Shown: positions 6,474 to 14,410 of the stretch, piece after piece
Position numbering within the stretch: the stretch's first letter is position 1
Layout: each line of letters begins with the position of its first letter
Assembly (NCBI GenBank): GCA_021845555.1
Contig: JAJZVS010000008.1
Coordinates: 1 to 23,785 of the forward strand
Origin: Pseudomonadota bacterium
GTDB taxonomy: Bacteria > Pseudomonadota > Alphaproteobacteria > Acetobacterales > Acetobacteraceae
Direction of reading: 5' to 3'
DNA: 23,785 bases
Position numbers and translations under genes: made by a program
Notes under the pieces: generated by a model
What the model was told of the DNA's origin: nothing
Seen by the model: only the letters and a program-made list of their open reading frames with translations
The model's database searches: none

Positions 6474-7754
6474 CTACTGAAGCTCAGCGAACAAGCCCGG
6501 GCGCCGCCCGACCACCGCCGCCTCACGGATCATCCAGACCAATAGGCTCGACAGAACAAGGCAGATGCCCATTGCGATGAGGCCGGATGCAAAGGTTCCG
6601 GTGATCCCGCGGACATAACCGACCAGATAAGGCCCCGCGAAGGCGCCGAGTACGCCGAAGCTGTTCATGATTCCCATCACGGTTCCGACAACCCGCGCCG
6701 GCACGATGTCCGCCGGGATCGACCAAAGAACCGGCTGCGAGCCGTACAGCGTGGCCCCGGCGACGGTGAGTAGCAGCATGTTCAGGCCAAGCCCGTTGTC
6801 GGCATAGCTGAGGCCAGCAACGACGAGCGAGGCGCCACAGATCAGGATGGGCAACGCGGCATAGAGGCGCCGGTTTTGCGAGCGGTCCGACAACGCCGTG
6901 ACAAGTTGCATCACGACAATCGCGGCCGCGAAGGGCACGGCCGACAGCCACCCGATTGCCGCAGGGCTAAGCGAAGCGTCCTGGTGCAGCACGCTCGGTA
7001 GCCAGATGATAAAGCCAAGGAACCCGATATTCCACAGGAACACCGATGCGCAGAACAGCAGCACCGAGAGACGAGACATCTGCGCGCCGACCGTGGTCGG
7101 CCCCGTATCCTGGGTTAAGACTTGCGATCCCGCCTCAAACTCCAGCTTCGCGATGATGGCGTCGCGCTCCACCGCGCTCAGCCAACCGGCACGACGCGGG
7201 GACTCGGCGACCCCCCACAGCCAGACGATCACCCAGACGATCGGGAAGATGCCCTCCACGATGAACAGCGTTCGCCAGGTGCCAACGCCCAGAATGTAGC
7301 CGGCAACGGGGCCGTTCAGCATCGCTGCGAGAGGATATGCGAGCTGCCAGACGCCGTTCGCCCGTGCCCGTTCCGACGGTGCGAACCAGTTGCGCACGAA
7401 CAGGAGCATGGCGGGGAAAATACCGCCTTCGAGGAAGCCGAGGGCGAAGCGGACTAGGACCAGCTGGGTTGCGGTTGCAATGAATCCCTGCAAGATTGCG
7501 GTGCCGCCCCAGAGCACGAGCAGCCATGCGATCAGCGCCTTGCCGTGCCCGCGATCGGCGATCCAGCCTCCCGCAGTCTGGGTGATTCCGTAGCCTAGGA
7601 ACAGAACGCCGGAGGCGAAGCCGAGAACCGAGGGGCTGAGGTGCAGATCCTTGCCCATAGTGGGAATCGCAAAGCCAATATTGGTACGATCCATGAAAGC
7701 AATGATATAGGCAAACATCATAACCGGCAGGAGCCGTGTCCAACGCGATTGCAT
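6474..7754 (-). CDS. MFS transporter, anion:cation symporter (ACS) family
   Basis: The 426-residue protein has about twelve hydrophobic helices and is an inner-membrane importer of the major facilitator superfamily. The MDRTNIGFA segment at the end of helix 1 (21-29), the loop after helix 2 with WIADRGHGK, and RFALGFLEGGIFPAM in helix 4 are typical of the ACS group, which takes up organic anions such as sugar acids, tartrate, phthalate or 4-hydroxyphenylacetate. ATG 7754 is preceded by a GAGGAAG ribosome site and by a promoter-like pair at 7797-7826. It is transcribed away from the cyclase-like gene. GC content is visibly lower than in the flanking genes, especially near the start, which suggests transfer. 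The substrate is unknown but may be processed by the next two genes. Confidence 0.9.
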   Translation of the reverse strand: MQSRWTRLLPVMMFAYIIAFMDRTNIGFAIPTMGKDLHLSPSVLGFASGVLFLGYGITQTAGGWIADRGHGKALIAWLLVLWGGTAILQGFIATATQLVLVRFALGFLEGGIFPAMLLFVRNWFAPSERARANGVWQLAYPLAAMLNGPVAGYILGVGTWRTLFIVEGIFPIVWVIVWLWGVAESPRRAGWLSAVERDAIIAKLEFEAGSQVLTQDTGPTTVGAQMSRLSVLLFCASVFLWNIGFLGFIIWLPSVLHQDASLSPAAIGWLSAVPFAAAIVVMQLVTALSDRSQNRRLYAALPILICGASLVVAGLSYADNGLGLNMLLLTVAGATLYGSQPVLWSIPADIVPARVVGTVMGIMNSFGVLGAFAGPYLVGYVRGITGTFASGLIAMGICLVLSSLLVWMIREAAVVGRRPGLFAELQ

Positions 7755-7796
7755 GTCTCTTCCTCGCTCCCTAGCTTGTATAGCGCGTTTCTCAGT

Positions 7797-7826
7797 AGTA
7801 TGTCAGCCTTCAGTGTGCCCTGTCAA
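7797..7826 (-). promoter_or_regulatory. Sigma-70-type promoter candidate for the MFS gene
   Basis: On the minus strand a perfect TTGACA (-35, 7821-7826) is followed after 18 bases by CATACT (-10, 7797-7802). The start site would lie near 7790, giving a leader of about 36 nt before ATG 7754. The divergent 122-bp spacer probably also holds the promoter of the plus-strand gene, but no clear pair was seen for it. Confidence 0.55.
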
Positions 7827-7876
7827 CTGATCGAGGTAGAGTGGTTAGCGCTCTAGAACGACGTAGGGATGCGGAT

Positions 7877-8971
7877 ATGGAACGGACGCCCGACGACGAA
7901 TTGATATGGCAAATCGGCGAGAACGTCGATCGCCTGATTGCGATTGACGTTCTATCCTACGGCGTGATCGACGCCCTCTATCGCGCCGCTCGGCGCGCCA
8001 ACGGAGACGCCCCCTTGTGCCTGACGGCAGCCAGATTGCTGCGTGAGCGGGTTTCACCGGGCACCACCGTTGTGCTAACGACCGGCCTGATCCTGCCGGG
8101 GCATCATCCCTATGGGGAGACGGACGGGCCCATCGGCACCGCGGTTCTGGCGCGCGCCCTCGCTATCGGACTTTCGGCACGCATCCTGGTTCTGGCTGAT
8201 CCCGAGTTGACGGCGCTCATTGCTGCCTTGCTGCGTACCGCAGAGCTGCAGGTGATCGATCCTGATGCCCTCGCGGCCGAGGACGGGAGGCACCGGGCGG
8301 TAGCTGCGGTCGCGGCGCTGTCTCGCGAGAACCAGGCCGCGGCGAATGCAGCAGCAGGATGGATCGATGGGCTGCGGGTGGCGGCAGTGATTGCGGTCGA
8401 GAAGCCCGGAGCCAATGCCCTCGGCGTCTATCACATGGTCGGCGGAACCGACATCAGTGCCGGTGTCAGCAAAGGCCAAGGATTGTTCGCCGAGGCGCAA
8501 GCGCGCGGTGTGCTGACCATCGGCATAGGCGACCGCGGCAACGAGCTCGGCATGGGGCCCATCGTGGAAACCGCCCGCGATCTGTTGCCGTTCGGCCGCA
8601 GTTGCGGCTGCCCGTGCGGCGGTGGCGTCGCCGACACGACGCCGGCCGATCTCGCGGTTGTAGCCACCGTCTCCAACTGGGGGGCGTACGGGATCGCCAC
8701 CTGTCTCGCGGCTCTGCTCGAACGTTCCGATCTCATCCAGAGTCCCGAGTTGGAAGGCGAGTTGTTCGCAACGGCCAAGCGCGAGGGCGGCGTGGACGGG
8801 ATGACAGGACGTGCCGCCCTCTCCGCGGATGGCATCGGCATGCCGGTGAATCAGGGCGTTGTGCGGCTGCTGGCCGAGATCGACCGCGCACAGTCGGCGC
8901 GATTCCCCTCGCCGTTCTCGACCCCCTTGATTCGCAGCGGCCGAAGCCGGGGTGGCATGGCGCCTCGTTAG
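7877..8971 (+). CDS. D-glutamate cyclase-like (DUF4392) domain protein
   Basis: The 364-residue protein resembles the C-terminal domain of mitochondrial D-glutamate cyclase (DGLUCY, DUF4392), which converts D-glutamate to 5-oxo-D-proline. Motifs include GENVDRL (14-20), HHPYGETDGPIG (76-87), EKPG (175-178), the hallmark GIGDRGNELGMG (216-227), the Cys/Gly-rich CGCPCGGG (243-250) and SNWGAYG (266-272). No signal peptide or membrane segment is seen. ATG 7877 has an AGGGA ribosome site seven bases upstream; GTG 7841 is an in-frame alternative with weaker support. The gene is divergent from the MFS gene, and its stop overlaps the stop of the lactonase-like gene, so the three form a compact cassette. 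The true substrate may differ from D-glutamate. Confidence 0.75.
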   Translation: MERTPDDELIWQIGENVDRLIAIDVLSYGVIDALYRAARRANGDAPLCLTAARLLRERVSPGTTVVLTTGLILPGHHPYGETDGPIGTAVLARALAIGLSARILVLADPELTALIAALLRTAELQVIDPDALAAEDGRHRAVAAVAALSRENQAAANAAAGWIDGLRVAAVIAVEKPGANALGVYHMVGGTDISAGVSKGQGLFAEAQARGVLTIGIGDRGNELGMGPIVETARDLLPFGRSCGCPCGGGVADTTPADLAVVATVSNWGAYGIATCLAALLERSDLIQSPELEGELFATAKREGGVDGMTGRAALSADGIGMPVNQGVVRLLAEIDRAQSARFPSPFSTPLIRSGRSRGGMAPR

Positions 8972-9744
8972 CCGAGTTCTTTCGGCAGTGGATAGGTCGG
9001 GTAGTGTAGCACTTTCGGATCGTGCGAGGGCAGGACCGTGGCGCCGAATCCGGCTAGGCGGCGCAAGCTGCGGTCATAGGCATAAAGATCAGTGTGGTTG
9101 CCGTTCGGCACTGCTGGGCTGCCGTCGACGGGCCAGTTGTCGTATAGCGGAATCAAATCGCCCGGCAGCAGATAGAGCCCCGCCGTCGTGTCCACAAGCA
9201 CGCCCTGCGACCCACTCGTGTGACCTGGCAGCAGCACTGTCGAAAGGCCGGGGAGGATTGGGCTGTCGCCACTAAGTACCTCCATGCGGTCGAGGATCTC
9301 CACCCAGGGCGGACGGCGACCGCGTTGGTTCACCTCATAAATTGGACGCTGGAACGACACCGGCCAGGCCGCCTCGCGCAACTCCGCCTCTTGGACATAG
9401 AACGTGGCGGCAGGGAAGTGTCGTGCGCCCCCGACATGGTCGTTGTGCAGGTGGGTCAGCACCACGATCCGGATCGCTTCCGGGTCGACGCCGAGGCTCC
9501 CCAGTTCGGCCAGCAGCAGGTCGTCGATATCGGCCTCGGCAGCGGTGTAATGCTGAGGTGCTCGCGCTTTTGACCCCGGCCCGGTATCGACCAGGATGTC
9601 TTGCCCACCGCCGCGCAGCAGATAGGCGAGGCACGGGGCATCGATGCGGCGCCCGCCATAGTTCTTACGGTACATAAAAGAGGAGACCTCGTGATTGACG
9701 ATGTATCCGCACTTGAGCGGATGGATCGTAAATGTCGTCCCCAT
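8968..9744 (-). CDS. Metallo-beta-lactamase-fold hydrolase, N-acyl homoserine lactonase-like
   Basis: The 258-residue protein has the HxHxDH zinc motif as HLHNDH (98-103), followed by H175 in GHTSGSQ, D196 in PGDL and H241 in PSHD, which makes a complete two-metal site. The pattern LTHLHNDHVGG is typical of the AHL-lactonase branch, but many members open other lactones or esters. No signal peptide is evident, so it is probably cytoplasmic. ATG 9744 has a GGGAG site 11 bases upstream; a GTG at 9789 in frame lacks one. The gene converges on the cyclase-like gene with stops overlapping in TTAG (8968-8971). With the MFS importer it suggests uptake and ring-opening of a small cyclic compound; this is inference. 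Confidence 0.85.
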   Translation of the reverse strand: MGTTFTIHPLKCGYIVNHEVSSFMYRKNYGGRRIDAPCLAYLLRGGGQDILVDTGPGSKARAPQHYTAAEADIDDLLLAELGSLGVDPEAIRIVVLTHLHNDHVGGARHFPAATFYVQEAELREAAWPVSFQRPIYEVNQRGRRPPWVEILDRMEVLSGDSPILPGLSTVLLPGHTSGSQGVLVDTTAGLYLLPGDLIPLYDNWPVDGSPAVPNGNHTDLYAYDRSLRRLAGFGATVLPSHDPKVLHYPTYPLPKELG

Positions 9745-9860
9745 CGGAGGCCGCACTCCCTGTCGGGATGCCGAAGCGCGGTCCGGCACCGTGGAGTGGG
9801 AGATTGTGACGTTCTGAGCAGAGAGACAAGCCTGGCAGCGATAGTGTGTGGCTAGCTTGC

Positions 9861-9900
9861 GAACTGTCCGGTGTTTGTAGCTCGTAAAGTGTCGGGTCCA
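9861..9900. other. Possible mobile-element end or junction scar
   Basis: Two related direct segments 25 bases apart contain TGTCCGGT (9865-9872) and TGTCGGGT (9890-9897). Spaced terminal repeats of this kind occur at ends of some insertion sequences, but no transposase is present and the match is short. The position marks the right edge of the lower-GC cassette. Confidence 0.25.
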
Positions 9901-9924
9901 CTGGCCCGTTGTCGCGCAACAGGA

Positions 9925-11436
9925 TCACCGCCGCGGCAGTATCGCCGCCGCCGGGCCGGAACGCAGCGTCACGCGGAACAGCCGGAACGCCGCGATCCGT
10001 TGCCCCCCGCCTCGGCCTCCGCCGCTGCGGCGCCACACCGTGCCGAGCGGCGTCGCGCTGCTCCAGGTCGCGGTCGGCGGCGGGCCCGCGTTCGCCTGCC
10101 GCACCAGCACGCCGGCACGCCCCGCGAGCGCCGGACGCGGCAGGTCGAAATAGGCCCAACGCGGCTCCACCCCGACAAGCTCGGTCCCCGCCGGCAGGTG
10201 CCAGGCGAGTTCGGACGCCGGCGCGTAGTCGTCGGCGGCAACGAAGGCGGCGCCGGTCTGCCGCGCGACCGCTGCGACCCGCGACGCCAGGCCACCCCAG
10301 CCGCGCAGTTGCAGCGCGGTCGGGTCCCGCCGGGCCGGCAGCGGCAGGATCGCGGTGGCGGCCTGCACATAGACCAGCGCGGTGATCGCCAGCCCGAGCA
10401 CAGCGGCGGGGGCGAACAGCCGCCGCCAGACCGGCGCCTCCAGCCCCGCGGCGGCGATCGCGGCGGCGGGATACAGCACCGCGGGCCAGTTGCCCTGCAC
10501 CCGCCCGGCCAGCGTGTGCTGCACGAACACCAGGACCGCCGGAAACGTCAGCGCCGCCAGCAGCGAGAACGCGGGGTCACGCCGCCGCCAGGCCTCCCGC
10601 GCGGCGAGCGCGACGCCGGCGACGCAGAAGGCGAACACCAGCGGCGTCGCCAGTCCGAGCTGCGCGCCGACCAGCTCGCCCAGCAGGCGCGGCGCATGTG
10701 CCGGGTGCCAGTGATCCAGCCGGCCGCCCTGCTTGAGGAAGCTCACCCAGCCATGCGTGCGGTTCCAGTTCACCACCGGCAGCACCGCCTGCATGCCCCA
10801 GAGCACCCCCCAATAGGGCGCCGGGTTGAGCCACAGCCGACGCAGCGAGGGCACCCAGATCAGCCACAGCGCCACGCCCAGCGCGAGGAACGCGGCGGTG
10901 TATTTGCTGTCGAACGCAGCCCCGGCGGCCACGCCCGCCAGCGCCAGCCACCAGCCGTTCGGATCGCGCACGAAGCACGCCAGCGCCCACAGGCAGGCCA
11001 CCCAGAAGAACAGCAGCGGCGTGTCCGGCGTCATCACCACCGTACCGACGCCGAACAGCAGCGTGGCGTTCAGCAGCACAGTGGCGATCCAGCCGGCGCG
11101 CCGTCCGGGCAGCAGCGCCTCCGCCGCGTGCCACAGCAGCACCGAGCCCGCCGCCCCCGACAGCGGCCCCAGCAGCCGCACGCCGAGCGGGGTGGCGCCG
11201 AGCAGGTCGGTGCCCAGCCGGATCCACAGCGCCACCATCGGCGGGTGGTCGAGATAGCCGCCCTGGAGGTGGCGCGACCATACCCAGTAATAGGTCTCGT
11301 CGGGCGCCAGCGGCACGATCGCCGCCGCCGCCAACCGCGCGAGCGTCAGCAGCGCGAGACCGGCCAGGGCCACTCGCGCGGGAGACGTGGCGCGGTGGAA
11401 CAGGCCGGGGCGAGAGGCGGGGACGGAGGCGGGCAT
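9925..11436 (-). CDS. ArnT/PMT-type membrane glycosyltransferase (GT83-like)
   Basis: The 503-residue integral membrane protein has about ten to twelve hydrophobic helices. Its first periplasmic loop carries PLAPDETYYW (42-51) with the catalytic-type Asp46-Glu47, followed by GGYLDHPPMVAL (59-70), the signature of the PMT_2/ArnT group. Such enzymes move a sugar from undecaprenyl phosphate to lipid A or another envelope acceptor. A hydrophilic C-terminal part (about 400-503) would lie outside the membrane. The start at ATG 11436 has no strong ribosome site. A GT2-GtrA protein at 1307 could supply a lipid-linked sugar, but the two genes are 7.5 kb apart and any link is speculative. Confidence 0.83.
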   Translation of the reverse strand: MPASVPASRPGLFHRATSPARVALAGLALLTLARLAAAAIVPLAPDETYYWVWSRHLQGGYLDHPPMVALWIRLGTDLLGATPLGVRLLGPLSGAAGSVLLWHAAEALLPGRRAGWIATVLLNATLLFGVGTVVMTPDTPLLFFWVACLWALACFVRDPNGWWLALAGVAAGAAFDSKYTAAFLALGVALWLIWVPSLRRLWLNPAPYWGVLWGMQAVLPVVNWNRTHGWVSFLKQGGRLDHWHPAHAPRLLGELVGAQLGLATPLVFAFCVAGVALAAREAWRRRDPAFSLLAALTFPAVLVFVQHTLAGRVQGNWPAVLYPAAAIAAAGLEAPVWRRLFAPAAVLGLAITALVYVQAATAILPLPARRDPTALQLRGWGGLASRVAAVARQTGAAFVAADDYAPASELAWHLPAGTELVGVEPRWAYFDLPRPALAGRAGVLVRQANAGPPPTATWSSATPLGTVWRRSGGGRGGGQRIAAFRLFRVTLRSGPAAAILPRR

Positions 11437-11563
11437 GGCGCAGGCAGGTGCGGCCGGCGCGCCGCGCGGTCAAGCCGCCGGCGCCGCTCGCCCCGCTTGT
11501 TGCCAGGCTCGGGCGATGGCAGTTTGCGACCGCGCCCGAGGGGCGGCGCGGAGGGAGCACGGC

Positions 11564-12271
11564 ATGGCGGTGAACAAGATCTACCCGGACGCGACGGCGG
11601 CGCTCGCCGGCCTGCTCCGCGACGGCATGACGCTGATGTCCGGCGGATTCGGCCTCTGCGGCATCCCCGCCGTGCTGATCGAGGCGATCCGCGACAGCGG
11701 GGTGAAGGACCTCACGGTGATCTCCAACAACGCGGGAATCGACGACGTGGGTCTCGGCCACCTGCTGCGCACCCGCCAGATCCGCAAGATGATCAGCTCC
11801 TACGTCGGCGAGAACGCCACCTTCGCCCGCCAGTACCTGGCCGGGGAGCTGGAGATCGAGTTCAATCCCCAGGGCACGCTCGCCGAACGCATCCGCGCCG
11901 GCGGCGCCGGCATTCCCGCCTTCTACACCGCGACCGGCGCCGGCACCCAGATCGCCGAAGGCAAGGAAACCAAGGAGTTCGACGGCCGGCAATATGTGAT
12001 GGAACGCGGCCTGACCGCCGACCTCGCGGTGATCCATGCCTGGAAGGCGGATCCGGAGGGCAATCTGATCTATCGGAAGACCGCGCGGAACTTCAATCCG
12101 ATCATGGCGACCGCGGCCAGGACCACCGTGGCGCAGGTCGAAGAACTGGTCGCGCCCGGCCAAATCGATCCCGACCACATCGTCACGCCGGGGATTTTCG
12201 TCGATCGCATCGTGCCGCTCGCCACCGTGGAAAAACGGATCGAGCAGCGCACCGTGCGCAAGCGGTTCTGA
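11564..12271 (+). CDS. scoA: 3-oxoacid CoA-transferase, subunit A
   Basis: The 235-residue alpha subunit of a family I CoA-transferase carries GGFGLCGIP (about 26-34), VISNNAG, QIRKMISSYVGEN, and the GTLAERIRAGGAGIPAFYT segment typical of succinyl-CoA:acetoacetate transferases. With subunit B it moves CoA from succinyl-CoA to acetoacetate or a related 3-oxoacid, feeding ketone-body or short-chain acid use. ATG 11564 follows a strong GGAGGGAG ribosome site. Subunit B starts 13 bases after the stop, so both come from one transcript. AtoD or PcaI-type substrates cannot be fully excluded, but the residue pattern fits SCOT best. Confidence 0.9.
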   Translation: MAVNKIYPDATAALAGLLRDGMTLMSGGFGLCGIPAVLIEAIRDSGVKDLTVISNNAGIDDVGLGHLLRTRQIRKMISSYVGENATFARQYLAGELEIEFNPQGTLAERIRAGGAGIPAFYTATGAGTQIAEGKETKEFDGRQYVMERGLTADLAVIHAWKADPEGNLIYRKTARNFNPIMATAARTTVAQVEELVAPGQIDPDHIVTPGIFVDRIVPLATVEKRIEQRTVRKRF

Positions 12272-12284
12272 GGGAGAGCGAGCG

Positions 12285-12935
12285 ATGGCCTGGACACGCG
12301 ATCAGATGGCGGCCCGCGCGGCGCGCGAGCTGCAAGACGGGTTCTACGTCAATCTCGGCATCGGCATCCCGACGCTGGTGGCCAACCACCTGCCGGAAGG
12401 GATCGCGATCCAGCTCCATTCCGAGAACGGCATGCTGGGCATGGGACCGTTCCCGTTCGAGGGGGAGGAGGACGCCGATCTCATCAACGCCGGCAAGCAG
12501 ACGGTCACGGAGCTGCCGACCACCAGCTTCTTCGACTCCGCGGCGAGCTTCGCCATGGTGCGCGGCGGGCATATCGACATCTCAATCCTCGGCGCCTTGC
12601 AGGTGGCGGAGAACGGGGATCTGGCGAACTGGATGATCCCCGGCAAGATGGTGAAGGGGATGGGCGGGGCGATGGACCTGGTGGCCGGGGTGCCGCGGGT
12701 GGTGGTGCTGATGGAGCACACCGCCGGCGGCAAGCCGAAGCTGCTGCAGCGCTGCACCCTGCCGCTGACCGGCGCCGGCGTGGTCGATCTGGTGATCACC
12801 GAACTCGGCGTGTTCGAGATCGGCCGCCCGGGCGTGACGCTGATCGACATCGCCCCGGACGTGACGCTGGAGGAGATCCGCGCCAAGACCGAGGCGGCGT
12901 TCACCATTGCGCCTGGGCTGCGCGCGGCGGCCTGA
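12285..12935 (+). CDS. scoB: 3-oxoacid CoA-transferase, subunit B
   Basis: The 216-residue beta subunit contains the catalytic Glu (Glu47) in LHSENGMLGMGP, the glutamyl-CoA thioester residue of family I CoA-transferases. Further family segments are VNLGIGIPTLVANHLP (22-37), FDSAASFAMVRGGHID and a late VITELGVFEI. ATG 12285 is preceded by AGGGAGAG, 13 bases after the subunit A stop. It pairs with subunit A to form the active enzyme. The gene converges on the TadG-like gene with only 15 bases between stops. Confidence 0.92.
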   Translation: MAWTRDQMAARAARELQDGFYVNLGIGIPTLVANHLPEGIAIQLHSENGMLGMGPFPFEGEEDADLINAGKQTVTELPTTSFFDSAASFAMVRGGHIDISILGALQVAENGDLANWMIPGKMVKGMGGAMDLVAGVPRVVVLMEHTAGGKPKLLQRCTLPLTGAGVVDLVITELGVFEIGRPGVTLIDIAPDVTLEEIRAKTEAAFTIAPGLRAAA

Positions 12936-12950
12936 GTCGGGCCTGCTGCG

Positions 12951-14018
12951 TCAGTTGGTCAGCACCACCGTGGTCGGTGCCGCCGAGGCGACGGTCTGCG
13001 ACGTCGTCGGCGGAGCGGCGCAGGTCAGGCTGTACTGCGCGTCGTTGTAGTCGTAATCGTCCGTGCCGCCGCCCATGTCGTTCCAGAAGAAGAAGACCGT
13101 CTGGCCGGCGGCCTGCGTGCAGCTGATGGTGCCGAGCGCTGGGGTCGCGGCCGAGCAGGAGCCGCCGGTCTGTGTCGGGGTGGGATTGCTCGTGGTCGCA
13201 ACGACCACCTCCAGCGCGCAGTTCCGGGGTTCGGTCGGATAGGCGCTCGCGCTCGGCGGGGAGAGCTGGGAATAGAGCCAGTTGGTGTGGCCCTGGGGAC
13301 TGCCATACTGGTTGGCGCCGTAGCCGGTGATGCCGCCGGTGACGTTCTGCAACGCGAAGCCGATTTTCTGCGCGGCGGTGACCTGGATGCTGGGCAGGGA
13401 GGTCGGCGCGGGGCCGGTGTTGGTGAACAGCTTGTGCAGATCGGCCGCCGCCGGCAGCGCGCCGTTCGGCGGCACCACGTACCAGTAGATCGTGTTGGCG
13501 TCGGCGGCGCTGCTCTTCCAGTTCCCGAGCGTCGCGTTGACCGTCACCACCGGGTTCTCGGCGGTCGCGCGCGCGATCGCCGGCATCGAGGCCACCACCA
13601 GGGACATCAGCGTGGTCGCCACCTGCGCCTGCGCCGTCACCGAAACCGTGTAGCCGGTGGTCTGACCGGCCGCGTTGGTGAGGACCGCCGGCGTTATCGT
13701 GAAGGTGACGCCGCGGTTGGGCGGCAACCCGGCCTCCGCCTGTTGCAGATAGGCGGTTGCCGTGGCGGTGGCCGCGCTCGCATGGGCGGCATCGGTATAC
13801 GCCGCAGCGCCGGCGAGCGCGGCGGAGTCGGCGGCATTCTGCAACGCAGCGCGGAATCCGGTGGCGCGGGTGAGATCGACCGCGACGCCGGCCGAGAACA
13901 TCAGCGGCAGGATCATCAGCCCGGTCAATACAGCGACCGTGCCGCGACGGTCGGCGCCGAAACCTGACCGCGCCGTGGAGCGGAAGGGGCGGATCGGAGC
14001 GAGAGCGAGGTCGGTCAT
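12951..14018 (-). CDS. TadE/TadG-like pilus-assembly family protein with a Cys-bearing C-terminal domain
   Basis: The 355-residue protein starts with a basic segment, then DRRGTVAVLTGLMILPLMFSAGVAVDL (about 23-49), a single hydrophobic helix of the TadE/TadG type, and ALQNAADSAALAGA, typical of TadG-like proteins. The rest should be outside the membrane. The C-terminal part has four cysteines (267, 288, 300, 333) that could form two disulfides, and an acidic motif, NDMGGGTDDYDYND (313-326), resembling the DxDFND motif of DUF4114/LruC-like secreted domains. No other tad or flp gene is near, so a role in pili is not shown. ATG 14018 has AGGAGA nine bases upstream and a candidate promoter at 14107-14136. 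Confidence 0.78.
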   Translation of the reverse strand: MTDLALAPIRPFRSTARSGFGADRRGTVAVLTGLMILPLMFSAGVAVDLTRATGFRAALQNAADSAALAGAAAYTDAAHASAATATATAYLQQAEAGLPPNRGVTFTITPAVLTNAAGQTTGYTVSVTAQAQVATTLMSLVVASMPAIARATAENPVVTVNATLGNWKSSAADANTIYWYVVPPNGALPAAADLHKLFTNTGPAPTSLPSIQVTAAQKIGFALQNVTGGITGYGANQYGSPQGHTNWLYSQLSPPSASAYPTEPRNCALEVVVATTSNPTPTQTGGSCSAATPALGTISCTQAAGQTVFFFWNDMGGGTDDYDYNDAQYSLTCAAPPTTSQTVASAAPTTVVLTN

Positions 14019-14410
14019 GGCGCCGTCGGTCTCCTGGCTCGGGACGGAATCGGTCGTGGAAAACGCTGCCCGCGCAAGGAATGTCCGTTTCCGCGAGCGA
14101 CGACGCAGGATAAGATACGCCAGGAATTCGCGTCAATACAAAACAAGGTCGTATTATTGAGAATAACGGCCGAGATAATGCGTGTTTTTGGGATTTTTGC
14201 TTGCCAGGGCCGCCCGATCCGGCCATTCATCCCGACCGTTCGTCCGCAAATGGCTGGGCCGGGCCATCACGGGAAGGCGTCGGTCCCGCGCCAATGGAAA
14301 GCCAAAATGAGAACCACCTCCCCCCAGGAACAGCGGTTGCGGCGCCGCCGCCAGGCGGGCAGTGTCGCGGGAAGGACGGGCTGGGTCGGGAATTTTCGGG
14401 GGATGGACGC
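14019..14410. other. AT-richer divergent intergenic region
   Basis: This 392-bp gap lies between the TadG-like gene and the thiamine-diphosphate enzyme gene. The stretch at about 14100-14190 is clearly more AT-rich than its surroundings and holds the minus-strand promoter candidate. From about 14200 to 14400 no feature is seen apart from a GGGGGA-type ribosome site before ATG 14411. The frame of the enzyme stays open through it, but the translation is not protein-like. Confidence 0.5.
14107..14136 (-). promoter_or_regulatory. Sigma-70-type promoter candidate for the TadG-like gene
   Basis: On the minus strand TTGACG (14131-14136) and TATCCT (14107-14112) are spaced by 18 bases inside the AT-rich part of the spacer. 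The predicted leader is about 80 nt. Confidence 0.5.

Noticed and set aside
9871..12636. 921-codon plus-strand open frame
   Set aside because: It is antisense to the ArnT-like gene and then out of frame with the CoA-transferase genes, with no domain-like sequence.
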